NCBI GenBank assembly: GCA_015064205.1 | Contig: SVSR01000001.1 | Location: forward strand, 155,143 to 219,142 | Direction of reading: 5' to 3' | From: Oscillospiraceae bacterium | GTDB taxonomy: Bacteria > Bacillota > Clostridia > Oscillospirales > CAG-272 | Length of the DNA: 64,000 nt | Part shown: piece after piece, positions 29,878-40,234 of the stretch | Numbering within the stretch: the first letter of the stretch is position 1 | Layout: each line of letters starts with the position of its first letter | Notes under the pieces: generated by a model | The model's database searches: none | What the model was told of the DNA's origin: nothing | What the model saw: only the letters and a program-made list of their open reading frames with translations | Translations under genes and position numbers: made by a program

Positions 29878-30879
29878 TTATTTTGAAAGCATTTCTATTT
29901 TTAAAAGATGTCCGATACCCGGTATAGACAGACCCTGAAGCAAGCTTGACGGTGACATCATTGCGCCCGTTGCCATAAATAAAATACGCTTGACATCAAG
30001 ATTTTTAAGCTTTTCAAGATAGTGAGAAGCAAGAACAATACCGCTGCATCCGCAGCCCGATCCGCCTGCGTGCATGTCCTGCCTTTCGCGGTCGTATATT
30101 ATAAGTCCGCAGTCATAGTGGTTTCTCGAAATGTCGTATCCGTTGTTTTTCATAAAATCAACAAGGATCTTTGACCCCTCATAGCCGAGATCCCCCGTTA
30201 TAATAGCGTCAAAATCTTCGGGCTCTTCGCCGCTTTCATTAAAATACTGTGTCAGCGTATTAACTGCCGCAGGCGCCATAGCCGCGCCCATGTTGCTTAT
30301 ATCGGTGATGCCCTTATCAACAACTGTACCCGGTAAAACTGCGGTGATTCTCGGGTGAAAACCGCTTTTTTTGCCAACGATGAATGCCGCCGCGCCCGTT
30401 ACCGTCCATTGAGCGGTTGGCGTGCGCTGACCGCCGTATTCGAGAGGGAATCTGAACTGCCTTTCTGCGCTGCAGTTGTGCGATGAGCAGACCGCCGCCG
30501 CACGCGGCAGTTTATCCGAGTCAACCATGAGTGAGGAAAGAATAAGGGATTCCGCACACGTGGAGCAAGCGCCGTAAAGGCCGAAGTAGGGCGCGTCAAA
30601 GCCGGCAAGACCGTATGCCGAGCCCGTGCATTGATTTAAAAGGTCGCCTGCAAATATTGCTCCGATATCGCTTATATTGTATCCCGATCTTGTCAGTACG
30701 CCGTCGAAAGCGATTCTTTGCATTTCACTTTCAGCCTTTTCCCAGGTGTCCATTTTGAACTTATCACTTTTATCAACAAAGTCAAATTTTTTGCCTATCG
30801 GGCCCTCGCTCTCGCGTTTTCCGACAACTGAGTATGCATATTCAATAGCCGGTGCGCTTTTCAGTTCTATAATCGACAT
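29878..30879 (-). CDS. spoVAD: Stage V sporulation protein AD
   Basis: Thiolase-like fold; FGLYGACSTCAESLILSSLMVD, AAVCSSHNCSAERQFRFPLEYGGQRTPTAQWTVTGAAAF, GLIIYDRERQDMHAGGSGCGCS. Confidence 0.95.
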   Translation of the reverse strand: MSIIELKSAPAIEYAYSVVGKRESEGPIGKKFDFVDKSDKFKMDTWEKAESEMQRIAFDGVLTRSGYNISDIGAIFAGDLLNQCTGSAYGLAGFDAPYFGLYGACSTCAESLILSSLMVDSDKLPRAAAVCSSHNCSAERQFRFPLEYGGQRTPTAQWTVTGAAAFIVGKKSGFHPRITAVLPGTVVDKGITDISNMGAAMAPAAVNTLTQYFNESGEEPEDFDAIITGDLGYEGSKILVDFMKNNGYDISRNHYDCGLIIYDRERQDMHAGGSGCGCSGIVLASHYLEKLKNLDVKRILFMATGAMMSPSSLLQGLSIPGIGHLLKIEMLSK

Positions 30880-30889
30880 GTTTTCCCCC

Positions 30890-31345
30890 TTAAAGTACAG
30901 GTGTAAAAAGATTAACTATATAAAGAACTAATCCGTATATAACGCTTGCAACAGTGCCGTACAGTATTACCGGCCCTGCAATAGTGAATATCTTTGCTCC
31001 AACACCGAGAACAAAGCCTTCTGCCTTTGTATCAATGGCAGGAGAAGCAACTGCATTTGCAAAGCCTGTTATCGGAACGAGTGTTCCTGCTCCGGCGAAT
31101 TTTGCAATGTTGTCGAAAACATTAAGTCCGGTCAAAAGAACTGCAAGGAAGATAAGCGTGACCGAAACGAGTCCCGACGTATTTTTTACCCCAAGCCCGA
31201 GAGGAGTATAAAGCTTGTTTAATACCTCACCGATAAGGCATATGGTTCCGCCCGTCCAGAACGCGTTAACACAGTCAACCGCGAGATTTGATTTTGTAGC
31301 CTTGTTTTGTACGTATTTTTTGTATTCTTTATTATTCATACCCAT
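30890..31345 (-). CDS. spoVAC: Stage V sporulation protein AC
   Basis: YKKYVQNKATKSNLAVDCVNAFWTGGTICLIGEVL, NVFDNIAKFAGAGTLVPITGFANAVASPAIDTKAEGFVLGVGAKIFTIAGPVILYG. Start at 31345 or 31339. Confidence 0.93.
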   Translation of the reverse strand: MGMNNKEYKKYVQNKATKSNLAVDCVNAFWTGGTICLIGEVLNKLYTPLGLGVKNTSGLVSVTLIFLAVLLTGLNVFDNIAKFAGAGTLVPITGFANAVASPAIDTKAEGFVLGVGAKIFTIAGPVILYGTVASVIYGLVLYIVNLFTPVL

Positions 31346-31544
31346 ATATCCTTTTTGATATTTCTGTAAGTAGTTTATCCCAATTGTATTCACATATACC
31401 TGAAATAGCCGTTTTGAAACATTAAGTGTAAAAAAATATTTTTGGATACTACTGTAAAATCGTTGTAATGCTCTTGCAATTTTTCTAAAATGTGGTATAA
31501 TTACGGTGATAATAAATTAATATATTTTCTGAAAGGCAAAAATT

Positions 31545-32534
31545 ATGGCAGAATTACGTTGGAATCCTATGATAAAAGACTGGGTGATGATAGCTTCTCA
31601 CCGCCAGAACCGTCCTCAAATGCCTAAGGACTGGTGCCCCTTCTGTCCCGGATCGGGAAAGGTTCCGGACAGCTATGAGGTATACAAATATGATAACGAT
31701 TTTCCGGCACTTTCTCAGAATCCCCCCAAGCCTGACGACGTTGCAACCGATTTTTATAAGGTCGCACCTTCTCACGGCAAATGTGAGGTAATACTTTTCT
31801 CTCCCGAGCATAACGGAAATATCCGCGATCTGTCCGATGAGCATATGAACAAGCTCGTTGACCTCTGGTGCGAGCGCTTCAATGCTATGCGCGAGGACGA
31901 AAAGATAAAGTACGTTTTCATTTTTGAAAACCGCGGTGACGTTGTTGGCGTTACAATGCCTCACCCTCACGGTCAGATGTACGGCTACTCCGTTCTTCCC
32001 AAGAAGATGGAGCTTGAGCTTGACGCAGGTCTTGAACATTATGAAAACAACTGCGAATGTATTTTCTGCCGTATGAATAAGGAAGAGGTTGCATTCAAAG
32101 AGAGGGTTATCTGCGAAAACGAAGATTTTATCGCATACATTCCTTTCTTTGCAGACTATGCATACGGTGTTTACATAACAGCAAAGAAACATAAGCAGTA
32201 TATTACCGACTTTAATGAAAGCGAGAGGAGAAATCTCGGTATCATTATGCGAAACGTTGTCGGTATGTACGACAATATATTTGACTTCAACTTCCCCTAC
32301 ATGATGTGTATGCATAACGCTCCCGTTAACGTAGAGGATGAACAGTACAAGGATTATGAGAAGTATACTCATTTCCATATCGAATACTATCCGCCGCTTC
32401 GAGACTCTAACAAGCAGCAGTTCCAGGCTTCAAGCGAAACAGGCGTGTGGGCGCACTGCAACCCCACAGCTCCCGAAGCAAAGGCATCTGAAATGAGAGA
32501 AGCCCTCAAGCGTTATCTTGATAAAATAAACTAA
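31545..32534 (+). CDS. galT: Galactose-1-phosphate uridylyltransferase
   Basis: ELRWNPMIKDWVMIASHRQNRPQ, WCPFCPGS, NRGDVVGVTMPHPHGQMYGY (HPHGQ), CIFC. Confidence 0.92.
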   Translation: MAELRWNPMIKDWVMIASHRQNRPQMPKDWCPFCPGSGKVPDSYEVYKYDNDFPALSQNPPKPDDVATDFYKVAPSHGKCEVILFSPEHNGNIRDLSDEHMNKLVDLWCERFNAMREDEKIKYVFIFENRGDVVGVTMPHPHGQMYGYSVLPKKMELELDAGLEHYENNCECIFCRMNKEEVAFKERVICENEDFIAYIPFFADYAYGVYITAKKHKQYITDFNESERRNLGIIMRNVVGMYDNIFDFNFPYMMCMHNAPVNVEDEQYKDYEKYTHFHIEYYPPLRDSNKQQFQASSETGVWAHCNPTAPEAKASEMREALKRYLDKIN

Positions 32535-32558
32535 CAAGGGCTTGTACAGGAGGATATT

Positions 32559-33371
32559 ATGGCTATAAGATTTCTTCTTAAAGAAGGACTTTTAAAAGTT
32601 CTTACAATGAGCTATGATGACGGAAATTTTGATGGGGATAAACGCCTTATTGAAATTTTCAACAAGTACGGTATCAAGGGTACTTTCCATCTTAACGGAA
32701 TAAAGTACGTTGAAGGGCCGCACGGCAGATATGCGGATAGAGTAGAAGAAGTAAAAGAAATGTATAAAGGCCATGAAATATCTCTTCACGGATATTCTCA
32801 TCCGTCTCTTGCACGTCTGCCGAAGTCCGAGATAATGCGTGAGATAGTACGCGACCGCGAGGTTCTCGAAGGCCTTGCAGGATATCCCGTCAGAGGTATG
32901 TCATATCCGTTTGGAAGCTATAATGATGAGGTTATAGAGGTTCTCAGAATTCTTGACGTGAAGTATTCAAGAGCCGTTTTGCCTTCCAATGATTTTTCCT
33001 TCCCCAAGGACTTTTTAGACTGGCATCCTACGGGTCACCACGGCGAGCTGCAGGATCAGAGGCTTGAAAAGTTTGCAAAAGCATCGCCCGACAGTCCCAT
33101 TCTGTTCTATGTATGGGGACATTCGTATGAGTTTAACGAGGAAAACACCGAATATACGTGGGATAAGATGGAAGCCTTCTGTGAAAAGGCAAGCAGAATA
33201 GACGGAGTGTGGTATGCGACCAATATTGAGATATATGATTATATCACGGCAACCAAGCGAATTGAAATTTCAAATGACAGAAAGATGTTCTTTAATCCGA
33301 GTGCAATTTCAGTATGGGCAAGCGTTGACGGCGCTGTCGTTGAGCTGAAGCCTGGTGTGACTAAGATATAA
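32559..33371 (+). CDS. Polysaccharide deacetylase family protein
   Basis: LTMSYDDGNFDGDKRLIEIFNKYGIKGTFHLNG, EISLHGYSHPSLARL, GMSYPFGSYNDEV. Confidence 0.85.
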   Translation: MAIRFLLKEGLLKVLTMSYDDGNFDGDKRLIEIFNKYGIKGTFHLNGIKYVEGPHGRYADRVEEVKEMYKGHEISLHGYSHPSLARLPKSEIMREIVRDREVLEGLAGYPVRGMSYPFGSYNDEVIEVLRILDVKYSRAVLPSNDFSFPKDFLDWHPTGHHGELQDQRLEKFAKASPDSPILFYVWGHSYEFNEENTEYTWDKMEAFCEKASRIDGVWYATNIEIYDYITATKRIEISNDRKMFFNPSAISVWASVDGAVVELKPGVTKI

Positions 33372-33408
33372 AATAAAAAAGCTTTCCGCAAGGAAAGCTT
33401 TTTTATTT
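33371..33408. terminator. Bidirectional terminator
   Basis: aaataaaaaagctttcc-gcaa-ggaaagcttttttattt. Confidence 0.85.
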
Positions 33409-34497
33409 CCACTGAAACAGTCTGTCAAACTCAAACAGCCTTTTTACAAGCACTGAGAGATTGTCTTTTGTTTTCTTATCAACGTTGGTGAGAGATTTCA
33501 TTATAATTCCTATGTTTTTAAGTTTGGCCGCGTTAATATCAGAGAGCGTTTTTGCTCCCGTGGACTCAAGGATACTAAAAAGCACGTCAGTTGCGTGACG
33601 TCTTTCGTCGGGAGAGAGCGAGCCTATCCAATCGCTGATCGCTCGGTCTGTATGCTTGCTGAAGTTTGAAAGAGAAGCGGCTTTTATAAATTCGCTGCCC
33701 TTTATTTCCCATGAAAACGGATCGTGCTGCCATAGCGCTGTCTGCGAGCTTTTTACGATCTGATATGCTTCCGTATGCTCAAGCAGGAGACCGACTACCG
33801 AGGACTCGGGAATAAAGGTGAAAAGTCTATCTGCTATCTCCCTGTATTCGGGCAGATCGGTTATGCGCTTTTCAAATCCCGGCCCATCGTTGTTATATGC
33901 CGCAATTATTCGCCTTTGAAGCCTTGAGGGCGCGTTGACTGCCGCCCATATAGCGAGATTGCCGCCTTTTGAGTGACCGCCGAGCCGTATTTTTCCGCGC
34001 TTTGCATAAGCAATATCAATAAGGTAGTCAAGCGCTGATACTTGCGCCGGTACGGGGGAGGCAAAGCTCATATTGAAGTTTTCCTTCCAGCCGACAAGTG
34101 TGTCGTCTGTGCCCCTGTATGAGATAAACAGAGTCTTATCGGGAAGACTGAATGTTATTGCGGAAAACTGTATGCCGATGTCCGCATCTATCTTGTCAAC
34201 GTATGAGTAGAGAAGCACGTTTGAAAAGCGCTTTGTGCGTGCCGCTTGCTTAACGAAGTCAGACGTCTGGTCGGGAATTATAAGTCCGAGATCCTGACGG
34301 TCGCGGTCAAGCTCGGCAAGACGTCTTTCGGCCTCGGCAAGCGTTATACCACCGCACATCGGCTCGGGCGGTATAACGTTACTGAAATCCATATAGGATA
34401 TGATTGAGAGGATAAGGTTATCAACCTCGCTAAAGCCGTCAAGGTCAAAGCCTATATCGCCTCTCCAATCAAGATAATCGAAAACATTATTATTCAT
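33403..34497 (-). CDS. DUF2974 (Mbeg1-like) alpha/beta hydrolase family protein
   Basis: FISYRGTDDTLVGWKENFNMSFASPVPAQVSALDYL, LGGHSKGGNLAIWAA (GHSKG nucleophile elbow), NDGPGF. Confidence 0.85.
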   Translation of the reverse strand: MNNNVFDYLDWRGDIGFDLDGFSEVDNLILSIISYMDFSNVIPPEPMCGGITLAEAERRLAELDRDRQDLGLIIPDQTSDFVKQAARTKRFSNVLLYSYVDKIDADIGIQFSAITFSLPDKTLFISYRGTDDTLVGWKENFNMSFASPVPAQVSALDYLIDIAYAKRGKIRLGGHSKGGNLAIWAAVNAPSRLQRRIIAAYNNDGPGFEKRITDLPEYREIADRLFTFIPESSVVGLLLEHTEAYQIVKSSQTALWQHDPFSWEIKGSEFIKAASLSNFSKHTDRAISDWIGSLSPDERRHATDVLFSILESTGAKTLSDINAAKLKNIGIIMKSLTNVDKKTKDNLSVLVKRLFEFDRLFQWK

Positions 34498-34558
34498 ACA
34501 AATACCACATTAACAAAAAGTTTATTACAGTATATGCAAAAGTCTGTACTCAGTTCTG

Positions 34559-36526
34559 TTACTTTATCTCTTCAAGCACAACGGCGCTTCTTGGGGGAAG
34601 GGCAAAGGTGCCGGTGTTTACAAAACGGCTCGGCATGTCGTGCTTGCCTTCAAATTCACTTGAAGCGGAGTTGAGCAGCACCTTATATTTTGAGCCCTTT
34701 GAGTCAAGCGGGATATCGTGGGTTATCCATGTGTGAAGGTTGAATAAGAAGACAAGTCCGCCGCGCCTGAAAGCGATGATCTTATTATCGTTGTGTATCA
34801 TAAGAAGCTCGGACACACCCGATAAAACGGGGTATTTTGTCAGCAGATTTATCATTTTGTTATCAAACTTGTTTAGATATTGATATTTGAGATCGGGCGA
34901 ATCAACAAGGCTCCACTGGCGTCTTGCGTACTTGCCCGAATCACCGTTACCCTCTCTCGGAAAATCTATCCATTCGGGATGCCCGAATTCGTTACCCATG
35001 AAATTAAGATATCCCTCGCCTGCAAGAGATGACGTTAAAAGCCTGAATACTTTATGATAGTCCATCGCGCGTTCAATTATCGGACTATCATTATCCTTGT
35101 TCATGCAGGTGTACATTTCCGCATCAGCAAGGTGGAAGATTATAGTCTTATCACCCACAAGCGCCTGATCGTGGGATTCACAGTATCCGATATTCTTTTC
35201 CATAGGACGGCGCGTGGTAAGCTCATACCAGAGTGCATCCATGTTCCAGTCCTCGTCGCGCTGCTTTGTGAGCATTTTTATAAAGTGGTCGGGAACGCCC
35301 ATTGAAAGACGGTAGTCAAAGCCGATACCGCCGTCCTTTACAGGTATGCACATACCCGGCATTCCGCTCATATCCTCGGCTATGGTAATAGCCATAGGAT
35401 TTACTTCGTGGATCAGCTCGTTTGCAAGCTGAAGATAGGTTACCGATTCGGTGTCGGTGTTCATGCTGAAATACTTTTCGTATCTGTCAAACACACCGCC
35501 GAGCCCGTGGTCATGATATAGCATAGACGTAACTCCGTCAAAGCGGAAGCCGTCAAAATGGAATTCTTCTATCCAGTATTTGATATTTGAAAGCAGGAAG
35601 TGAAGAACTTCGTTCTTGTCGTAGTTGAAAAGCCTTGTTCCCCATGCACTGTGATAACCGCGCTCGCCCTCGTGGAAATACTGATAATTCGTTCCGTCAA
35701 ATTCCGAGAGTCCTTCAACGCTGTTGATAGCCGCATGCGAATGTATGATATCAAGAAGCACGGAAATACCGCTTTTGTGTGCGGTGTTTATGAGATTTTT
35801 CAGCTCCTCGGGAGTGCCGAAGCGTGAAGACGGGGCAAAAAAGTTTGCAACCTGATAGCCGAATGATGCATAGTAGGGATGCTCCATAACAGCCATTATC
35901 TGAATGCAGTTATAACCGTTTGCTTTGATGCGGGGAAGTACCTTTTCGCAGAATTCGTTGTACGTTCCGATATTCTCCTCTTCGTTTGCCATACCTATGT
36001 GACACTCGTATATAAGAGGATTTTCAGGCTTTTTCTTTTTGAAAAAGCGCGAGTCTGTCCACTTGAATTTTGTGTCGGGGTCCCATACCTGACCGCAGAA
36101 GCTGCCGTCGGTCCAGCTTTGAACAACTCTGTTCATGTATGCAGGTATTCTGTCGATAACTCTGCCGTGTGATACGAATTTTACACGTATGTTCTGACCG
36201 TGCTTGAGGCTGTCAAGCGGCAGTCTTATCTCAAAATTGCCGTTGCCGAGATTTTCCATCATCCCGTAATGCTCGTCCCAGTTATTGAAGTCGCCAACAA
36301 GCGCAGCTTCGCTTGCCGCAGGAGCCCATTCTCTGTATATCCATTCGTTTTTTGTTTTATGAAGCCCGTAATACATATAACCGTTTGCAAAATCGGAGAG
36401 GGTGGGAGCCGCTTTTAAAAGCTGCTTCTTTTTGCGCTCAAAGCTTTGCATTCTTAGCCTGAGATCTCCTTCGAACGGAGCAAGACCTTTATCTATATTT
36501 AAAAGGGCGATTTTCTTTCTTGCCAT
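34559..36526 (-). CDS. glgB: 1,4-alpha-glucan branching enzyme, eukaryote-type (GH13_8-like)
   Basis: IYREWAPAASEAALVGDFNNWD, RIKANGYNCIQIMAVMEHPYYASFGYQVANFFAPSSRFGTPEEL, DGFRFDGVTSMLYHDHG, NFMGNEFGHPEWIDFPREGN. Confidence 0.95.
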   Translation of the reverse strand: MARKKIALLNIDKGLAPFEGDLRLRMQSFERKKKQLLKAAPTLSDFANGYMYYGLHKTKNEWIYREWAPAASEAALVGDFNNWDEHYGMMENLGNGNFEIRLPLDSLKHGQNIRVKFVSHGRVIDRIPAYMNRVVQSWTDGSFCGQVWDPDTKFKWTDSRFFKKKKPENPLIYECHIGMANEEENIGTYNEFCEKVLPRIKANGYNCIQIMAVMEHPYYASFGYQVANFFAPSSRFGTPEELKNLINTAHKSGISVLLDIIHSHAAINSVEGLSEFDGTNYQYFHEGERGYHSAWGTRLFNYDKNEVLHFLLSNIKYWIEEFHFDGFRFDGVTSMLYHDHGLGGVFDRYEKYFSMNTDTESVTYLQLANELIHEVNPMAITIAEDMSGMPGMCIPVKDGGIGFDYRLSMGVPDHFIKMLTKQRDEDWNMDALWYELTTRRPMEKNIGYCESHDQALVGDKTIIFHLADAEMYTCMNKDNDSPIIERAMDYHKVFRLLTSSLAGEGYLNFMGNEFGHPEWIDFPREGNGDSGKYARRQWSLVDSPDLKYQYLNKFDNKMINLLTKYPVLSGVSELLMIHNDNKIIAFRRGGLVFLFNLHTWITHDIPLDSKGSKYKVLLNSASSEFEGKHDMPSRFVNTGTFALPPRSAVVLEEIK

Positions 36527-36717
36527 AATATGCCTTTCCTTTTCTTTAAACTATCTGTATTAGTATACTTCAATATAACGGCGAAAAATACATAATATTG
36601 TCACTTTTCTTTCCTGTATAAATTTTATCACAAATGTTTTTATAAATCAAGTGCTTGAAAATGACCTTGAAACTGTGATATAATAAAAACATTATAGTAA
36701 TAAGGATAGACAAGACA

Positions 36718-38478
36718 ATGAACAATAGTGAAGCAAAGCCGAAAAACACTAGACTTTTAAAAAGATTTGTTCCGTATTATAAAAAGTATTCAAAAACGCT
36801 GATACTTGATTTGTTGTGTGCGGCGCTGACGACCGTTTGTGAGCTCGTTTTACCACAGATAGTAAAAAGCATAACGGGTGCTGCAACAACGGATCTTGCG
36901 TCTCTTACCGTGTCGTTTATAATAAAATGCACACTCGTGTATCTTGTTTTGCGTATAATAGACGCTCTTGCATATAACTATATGGCAACGGTCGGTCATG
37001 TTATGGGAACAAGGATCGAAACTGATATGAGACGCGACTTTTTTGACCATCTTCAAAAGCTTTCCTTTTCATATTTTGACAATACCAAGGTAGGCTCACT
37101 TATGTCAAGACTGACAAGCGATCTTTTTGACGTTACCGAGTTTGCACACCATTGTCCCGAAGAATTTTTTATAGCCGGTATAAAGATCATAGGCTCGTTT
37201 ATTATACTTTGTATGACCAATATACCGCTGACGCTTATAACATTTTCAATAATACCGGTAATGATAGTCGTGCTCGTTCCTGTAAACCACAAAATGCGCG
37301 CAGGCTTCAAGGAGTCGAGAAAGACGATAGCCATACTTAATTCTCAGATCGAGGACAGCCTTTTGGGTATCCATGAGGTAAAATCGTATGCGAATGAAAA
37401 TATCGAAAAGGGAAAATTCGAAGAGGGTAATTTAAGCTTTCTGAGCATAAAAAAGCAGGTATACAGATATATGGGAACGTTCCAGTCGTCAACGCGCTTT
37501 TTTGACGGACTCTCCTATATCGTTGTAGTTTGCGCAGGCGCGCTATTTATGAAAAGCGGTGCTATAACCCCCGCTGATTTTGTTGCTTATCTCTTGTACG
37601 TTACAACGCTTCTTACAAGCGTACGCAGGATAGTTGAGTTTGCCGAGCAGTTCCAGAGAGGAATGACGGGCATTGAAAGATTTTGTGAGATAATGGATAT
37701 CGAGCCTGATATCAAGGATATAAAGGGCGCAAAGGTGCTTGAAAACGTTCGCGGCGAGATCGTTATGGACGATATTACCTTCGGTTACGGTGACGATGAC
37801 ACAAAGGTCATATCAAACCTCACGCTTAATATAAAAGCGGGCGAGAATATAGCGCTTGTAGGCCCGTCCGGCGGCGGAAAAACAACGCTTTGCTCGCTTC
37901 TGCCGCGCTTTTACGATCTTGACTCAGGCAGGATAACAATTGACGGCGAGGATATAACGAAGCTTACGCTTGAATCCCTGAGGCGCAATATCGGCGTTGT
38001 AAACCAGAACGTATACCTTTTCTCTTCAACTGTAAGAGAAAATATCGCATACGGCAAACCGGGTGCAACAGATGAAGAGATACGCGCGGCGGCAAAGCTT
38101 GCAGGAGCAGACGAGTTTATAGAAAAGCTTCCCGAGGGCTATGATACGTACGTTGGTGAGCGAGGAGTCAAGCTGTCGGGCGGTCAGAAGCAGAGAATAT
38201 CTATCGCAAGAGTATTTCTGAAAAATCCGCCGATACTCATTCTTGACGAAGCAACGAGTGCGCTTGATAACGAAAGCGAGCGCCTGGTTCAGAGCTCTCT
38301 TGAAAAGCTTGCACGCGGCAGAACGGTTATCACAATAGCACACAGACTTACCACTATAAAGAACGCAGACCGCATAATCGTGCTTGACGAAAGCGGAATC
38401 GTTGAAGAAGGAGCCCATGATGAGCTTGTAGCCGACGGCGGCATGTACAGCGAGCTTTATAAGCTTTATTCTTGCTAA
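36718..38478 (+). CDS. ABC transporter, fused permease/ATP-binding protein (MsbA-like exporter)
   Basis: TM domain plus ALVGPSGGGKTTLCSLLPRFYD, VKLSGGQKQRISIARVFLKNPPILILDEATSALD. Confidence 0.95.
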   Translation: MNNSEAKPKNTRLLKRFVPYYKKYSKTLILDLLCAALTTVCELVLPQIVKSITGAATTDLASLTVSFIIKCTLVYLVLRIIDALAYNYMATVGHVMGTRIETDMRRDFFDHLQKLSFSYFDNTKVGSLMSRLTSDLFDVTEFAHHCPEEFFIAGIKIIGSFIILCMTNIPLTLITFSIIPVMIVVLVPVNHKMRAGFKESRKTIAILNSQIEDSLLGIHEVKSYANENIEKGKFEEGNLSFLSIKKQVYRYMGTFQSSTRFFDGLSYIVVVCAGALFMKSGAITPADFVAYLLYVTTLLTSVRRIVEFAEQFQRGMTGIERFCEIMDIEPDIKDIKGAKVLENVRGEIVMDDITFGYGDDDTKVISNLTLNIKAGENIALVGPSGGGKTTLCSLLPRFYDLDSGRITIDGEDITKLTLESLRRNIGVVNQNVYLFSSTVRENIAYGKPGATDEEIRAAAKLAGADEFIEKLPEGYDTYVGERGVKLSGGQKQRISIARVFLKNPPILILDEATSALDNESERLVQSSLEKLARGRTVITIAHRLTTIKNADRIIVLDESGIVEEGAHDELVADGGMYSELYKLYSC

Positions 38479-38575
38479 AACAAGTCAAAGTATTTTTTAC
38501 ACAAGTTATTGAAATTATTACACATATTCAGTATAATTAAAACAATAAGTATTTATGGAAAGGAAGGTATTACTT

Positions 38576-40189
38576 ATGAAAAAAACTGTTAAACTTATCT
38601 GTATCGTTCTTGCTGTTATTATGACAGTGTTGCCGCTGACGGGTTGTTCAGAGGCTGAACTCGGCCTCTTGGATATGATGGGGAAGCTTGTGTGTAACGG
38701 CGGAAGTGTGGATATTAAAGAAGAGTTTGTTATAGACTTAAGCGATATAGTAAGCGCCGGAGTGTATGCTTCTGTTTTCGACGATGAGCTTGCGCCTGAA
38801 AACTATCCTGATAAGCTGACTGTTACAATGACGGGAAAACAGGATATTGACAATATGGCTATAGACAGTATCATTGAAATTAAGCTTGGCGAGCTTTTTA
38901 AATTAAGCTTTAAATACATAGTTGTTGATCAGACAATGTACTGGGGTGATTTTGCTTTTGAATATGATGAAGAAGCATTAAGTCCTGCGCTTTTTGACAA
39001 AACTGCAAACGAGGATAACTTTTTGTTTTTAAGCATGCTTGAGAAGCTTGACGGTGTGGATTATTTTACATTTAATCCCGTGGAAATGTTAGAAAGTCTT
39101 TACTCAAGTTATGACATGTATGAAACAGAAGCAGGGACAAATGAAGAGCTTGCTGAAATAGATGCGCTTATTGGACTGTATGATCAGCTTATGCAGTTAA
39201 TATATGATAACATGAGCGAGGTGTATCCTATAAGTATAGACTTTATTAAAAATGCATTCTCAGGATATACTACGGGCGCTGTAACTAAGATAGAAAATGG
39301 CTATAAAATCAGCGCTGATGTAGAAGATATAGTTAATATGTTATTTAACTATGTAGAGTACTTTTTTGAAAACTTAGATGTAGTTATTGAGTCTTATGTA
39401 CGCTACTATGAAGAATTAGCAGAGATTGCCGGTGAAAATGGTATGGAAGAGCTTGAAGAACTGATGGTTCTTCTCGGCGATGAAATGAGAGCTTCAATAG
39501 ACCAAATTCCTGCAGAAGCAGAAGAATTTTCTCTTGATGAAATAGTTGATACTGAATCTGTTGAAGAATTCTGCCGCATGCTTGAAGGTACTGAAGCTGA
39601 GCTTGAGTATACTGAAGTTGATGGCGTGTTAACACAAATAATGAATATGAACATAGTTGTGGAAGATATAATCGTTGCAAAGGTTGAGATGTTAAGCGAA
39701 GCGAAGCCTTGCGATGATTTTGAAGTAGTAGTGCCGTCTGATGCAACCACGATGACTTTATTTGAATCGGTTGCTTATTTAGCTTCTGCAAGCCAGATAG
39801 CTGAGTATTCTTATATTGAAGAAATGAGCATTACCTGGAACGGAACTGAAGGCACAGCGCAGGTTTACGGTACGCTCCTTGGCGACGAGAGCGGAGATAA
39901 ATACGCACTTGGCCTTTACGATTTCCACAATATTGACGGAAGTATGTATCTGCCCATGCGCCGTATTTGCGAGCGCTTCGGCGAAGTAGTAGATTGGGAT
40001 GCTGTAAACGGCAAGGCGTACGTTGTGCGGGGAGAAGAAAAGATAGATATGACAGGTGTTATTATTGGTGATAAGACCTTTATCAAGATCCGCGATTTTG
40101 AAAAGCTCGGATACCTCGTTGATTATCAAGTTGATGAAAACGGAGCTCCATGGGCGCTGATAAACGTAAATATAGATATGATGTTCTGA
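38576..40189 (+). CDS. Lipoprotein with C-terminal stalk domain resembling copper amine oxidase N-domain
   Basis: MKKTVKLICIVLAVIMTVLPLTGCSEAE lipobox; C-terminal MYLPMRRICERFGEVVDWDAVNGKAYVVRGEEKIDMTGVIIGDKTFIKIRDFEKLGY. Start placed at 38576. Confidence 0.7.
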   Translation: MKKTVKLICIVLAVIMTVLPLTGCSEAELGLLDMMGKLVCNGGSVDIKEEFVIDLSDIVSAGVYASVFDDELAPENYPDKLTVTMTGKQDIDNMAIDSIIEIKLGELFKLSFKYIVVDQTMYWGDFAFEYDEEALSPALFDKTANEDNFLFLSMLEKLDGVDYFTFNPVEMLESLYSSYDMYETEAGTNEELAEIDALIGLYDQLMQLIYDNMSEVYPISIDFIKNAFSGYTTGAVTKIENGYKISADVEDIVNMLFNYVEYFFENLDVVIESYVRYYEELAEIAGENGMEELEELMVLLGDEMRASIDQIPAEAEEFSLDEIVDTESVEEFCRMLEGTEAELEYTEVDGVLTQIMNMNIVVEDIIVAKVEMLSEAKPCDDFEVVVPSDATTMTLFESVAYLASASQIAEYSYIEEMSITWNGTEGTAQVYGTLLGDESGDKYALGLYDFHNIDGSMYLPMRRICERFGEVVDWDAVNGKAYVVRGEEKIDMTGVIIGDKTFIKIRDFEKLGYLVDYQVDENGAPWALINVNIDMMF

Positions 40190-40233
40190 TAAAAAATGGG
40201 CTGCAGTTTTCTGCAGCCCTTATTTTTTTAGTT
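40190..40233. terminator. Bidirectional terminator
   Basis: aaaaaatgggctgcag-tttt-ctgcagcccttatttttt. Confidence 0.85.
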
Positions 40234-40234
40234 T

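Noticed and set aside
31346-31440. Possible sigma-G promoter for spoVAC
   Set aside because: Some GTATA/GAATA-like elements on the minus strand but no convincing CATNNTA -10 at proper spacing.
31554-32378. 274-aa minus-strand ORF
   Set aside because: Antisense to galT; no family motifs.
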